Position numbers and translations under genes: made by a program
Shown: piece after piece, positions 5,469 through 6,772 of the stretch
Layout of the letters: every line of letters begins with the position of its first letter
Numbering within the stretch: position 1 is the first letter of the stretch
The notes under the pieces: generated by a model
Databases searched by the model: none
Told to the model about the DNA's origin: nothing
What the model saw: the letters and a program-made list of their open reading frames with translations, nothing else
Source of the DNA: JAQGMV01 sp035525455
GTDB taxonomy: Bacteria > Pseudomonadota > Gammaproteobacteria > Burkholderiales > SG8-41
NCBI GenBank assembly: GCA_035525455.1
Contig: DATLEF010000208.1
Span: 1 to 6,772, forward strand
Length of the DNA stretch: 6,772 nt
Direction: 5' to 3'

Positions 5469-6772
5469 ATGACCGATCTCTCCGAATTGTCTTCTTCCGC
5501 CTACTGGCGCGTGCTGCAGCAGGACGTCGACACCGTCGAAACCGGTGAATGGCTCGATGCGTTCGACGCGCTCGTCGAGCACGAAGGGCGCGAGCGCGCG
5601 ACCTTCATCCTGCGCAAGCTCCTCGACCGGGCGCGTGCGCGCCGCGTGCCGCTGCCGCCGGTGCTCAACACGCCGTACTGCAACACGATCTCGCTCGCCG
5701 AGCAGCCGCAGTACCCCGGCCACATGGAAATCGAGCAGCGCTTGAGCTCGATCGTGCGCTGGAACGCGCTAGCGATGGTCGTGCGCGCCAACCGCGAGCA
5801 TCCCGAGCTCGGCGGACACATCGCGACTTACGCTTCGATCGCCGACCTCTTCGAAGTCGGCTTCAATCATTTCTTCAGCGCAGGCCAGAGCGGCGATCTC
5901 GTCTATTTCCAGCCGCACGCAGCTCCGGGCGTCTACGCGCGCGCCTTCCTCGAAGGACGGCTCACCGAAGACTCGCTCGCGCATTACCGGCGCGAAACGG
6001 GCGGGCGCGGCCTGTCTTCGTACTGCCATCCCTATCTCATGCCGGATTTCTGGCAGTTTCCGAATGCATCGATGGGTATCGGCCCGCTCACTGCGATCTA
6101 CCAGGCGCGCTTCATGCGCTATCTCGAGGACCGCGGAATACTCGAAACCACGGGTCGCAAAGTCTGGGCTTTCGTCGGCGACGGCGAGATGGATGAGCCC
6201 GAATCGCTTGCAGGGCTATCGGTAGCCGCGCGCGAAGGTCTCGACAATCTGATTTTCGTCGTCAACTGCAATCTGCAGCGGCTCGACGGCCCGGTGCGCG
6301 GCAACGGCTCGGTCATCCAGGAGCTCGAAGGCTTGTTCGCGGGCGCGGGATGGAACGTCATCAAAGTGCTGTGGGGCTCGGACTGGGATCCCCTTTTCGC
6401 GCGCGACGAAGAGAACGTGATCATCCGGCGGCTGCACGAGACGGTCGACGGCGAGTTCCAGAAATACGCCGCCACCGATGGACGCTTCAATCGCGAGCAT
6501 TTTTTCAACAAATATCCCGAGCTGCAGAAAATCGTCGCGCATCTTTCCGACGAGGACATCGACCGGCTGCGGCGCGGCGGGCACGATCCCATCAAGATCT
6601 ACGCGGCCTATCACGCGGCGGCGAATTACAAAGGCCAGCCGACGGTCATACTCGCCCAGACCAAGAAAGGCTACGGCATGGGCCACTGGGGACAGGGCCG
6701 CATGGGCGCGCACCAGGCGAAGAAACTCGAAGACGACGCGCTCATGGCCTTTCGCGACCGCTTCGCGCTGCC
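5469..6772 (+). CDS. aceE: 2-oxoacid (pyruvate) dehydrogenase E1 component, homodimeric AceE type, 3' end cut by window
   Basis: Seen: 434 codons from ATG 5469 to the right edge with two bases left over, open throughout; GGAG (5459-5462) is 6 bases upstream. AceE proteins are near 890 residues, so about the N-terminal half is present. DVDTVETGEWLDA (19-31) aligns with the AceE start. GGH (His117), FQPH (His150) and SSYCHP (Tyr185) match cofactor-site positions His106, His142 and Tyr177 of the E. coli enzyme. GDGEMDEPES (238-247) through NCNLQRLDGP (266-275) is the thiamine diphosphate/Mg motif, and KKGYGMG...AHQAKK holds His415, equivalent to E. coli His407. Known: E1 decarboxylates a 2-oxoacid and acylates the lipoyl group of E2. 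Inferred: the FQPH and GQGRMGAHQ variants and the divergent Lrp-type regulator recall MdeB, an AceE paralogue linked to 2-oxobutyrate, so the substrate may not be pyruvate. E2/E3 genes are not in the window. Confidence 0.93.
   Translation, partial: MTDLSELSSSAYWRVLQQDVDTVETGEWLDAFDALVEHEGRERATFILRKLLDRARARRVPLPPVLNTPYCNTISLAEQPQYPGHMEIEQRLSSIVRWNALAMVVRANREHPELGGHIATYASIADLFEVGFNHFFSAGQSGDLVYFQPHAAPGVYARAFLEGRLTEDSLAHYRRETGGRGLSSYCHPYLMPDFWQFPNASMGIGPLTAIYQARFMRYLEDRGILETTGRKVWAFVGDGEMDEPESLAGLSVAAREGLDNLIFVVNCNLQRLDGPVRGNGSVIQELEGLFAGAGWNVIKVLWGSDWDPLFARDEENVIIRRLHETVDGEFQKYAATDGRFNREHFFNKYPELQKIVAHLSDEDIDRLRRGGHDPIKIYAAYHAAANYKGQPTVILAQTKKGYGMGHWGQGRMGAHQAKKLEDDALMAFRDRFAL

Noticed and set aside
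5549..6196. A 215-codon plus-strand open frame inside the E1 gene
   Set aside because: It is a +2-shifted frame extremely rich in Arg and Ala, while the E1 frame has conserved AceE motifs throughout.

Overview
The window is GC-rich proteobacterial chromosome, most likely from a betaproteobacterium. This is inferred from dense GC-ending codon use, a homodimeric AceE-type E1, and a COG4324-type lipoprotein peptidase beside a proteobacterial-style nitronate monooxygenase. The lineage is not proven by sequence alone. No rRNA, tRNA, CRISPR array, insertion sequence or phage gene is visible. It looks like metabolic core or near-core DNA.

Layout. Six genes read leftward (minus strand) from about 5309 down to the left edge, and one reads rightward from 5469 off the right edge. 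In minus-strand order: an Lrp/AsnC-family regulator (5309-4812), a class I nitronate monooxygenase (4755-3721), a class I PLP aminotransferase (3685-2513), a 181 bp gap, a histidine phosphatase (2331-1690), a small alpha/beta-hydrolase (1682-1017) and an HExxH lipoprotein peptidase (1006 to beyond base 1). The first three are separated by 56 and 35 bp and the last three by 7 and 10 bp, so two transcription units are likely. On the plus strand, the thiamine-diphosphate E1 subunit of a 2-oxoacid dehydrogenase complex starts at 5469 and its first 434 codons are present.

How the genes may work together. The regulator and the E1 gene are divergent across a 159 bp intergenic region. That region contains a good minus-strand sigma70-type promoter (TTGACC, 18 bp, TTAAAT) whose -10 lies inside a 15 bp sequence matching 12 of 15 positions of the E. 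coli Lrp consensus. This suggests autoregulation of the regulator and perhaps co-control of E1. The arrangement recalls the Pseudomonas putida mde locus, where the Lrp-like MdeR is divergent from mdeA-mdeB and MdeB is an AceE-like E1 assigned to 2-oxobutyrate. An amino-acid-responsive regulator, an aminotransferase that makes 2-oxoacids, and an E1 that oxidises 2-oxoacids would form a coherent amino-acid catabolic module, but this is inference.

I do not see a clearly novel system here. The most interesting part is the regulator/E1 divergent promoter and the question of which 2-oxoacid this E1 uses.
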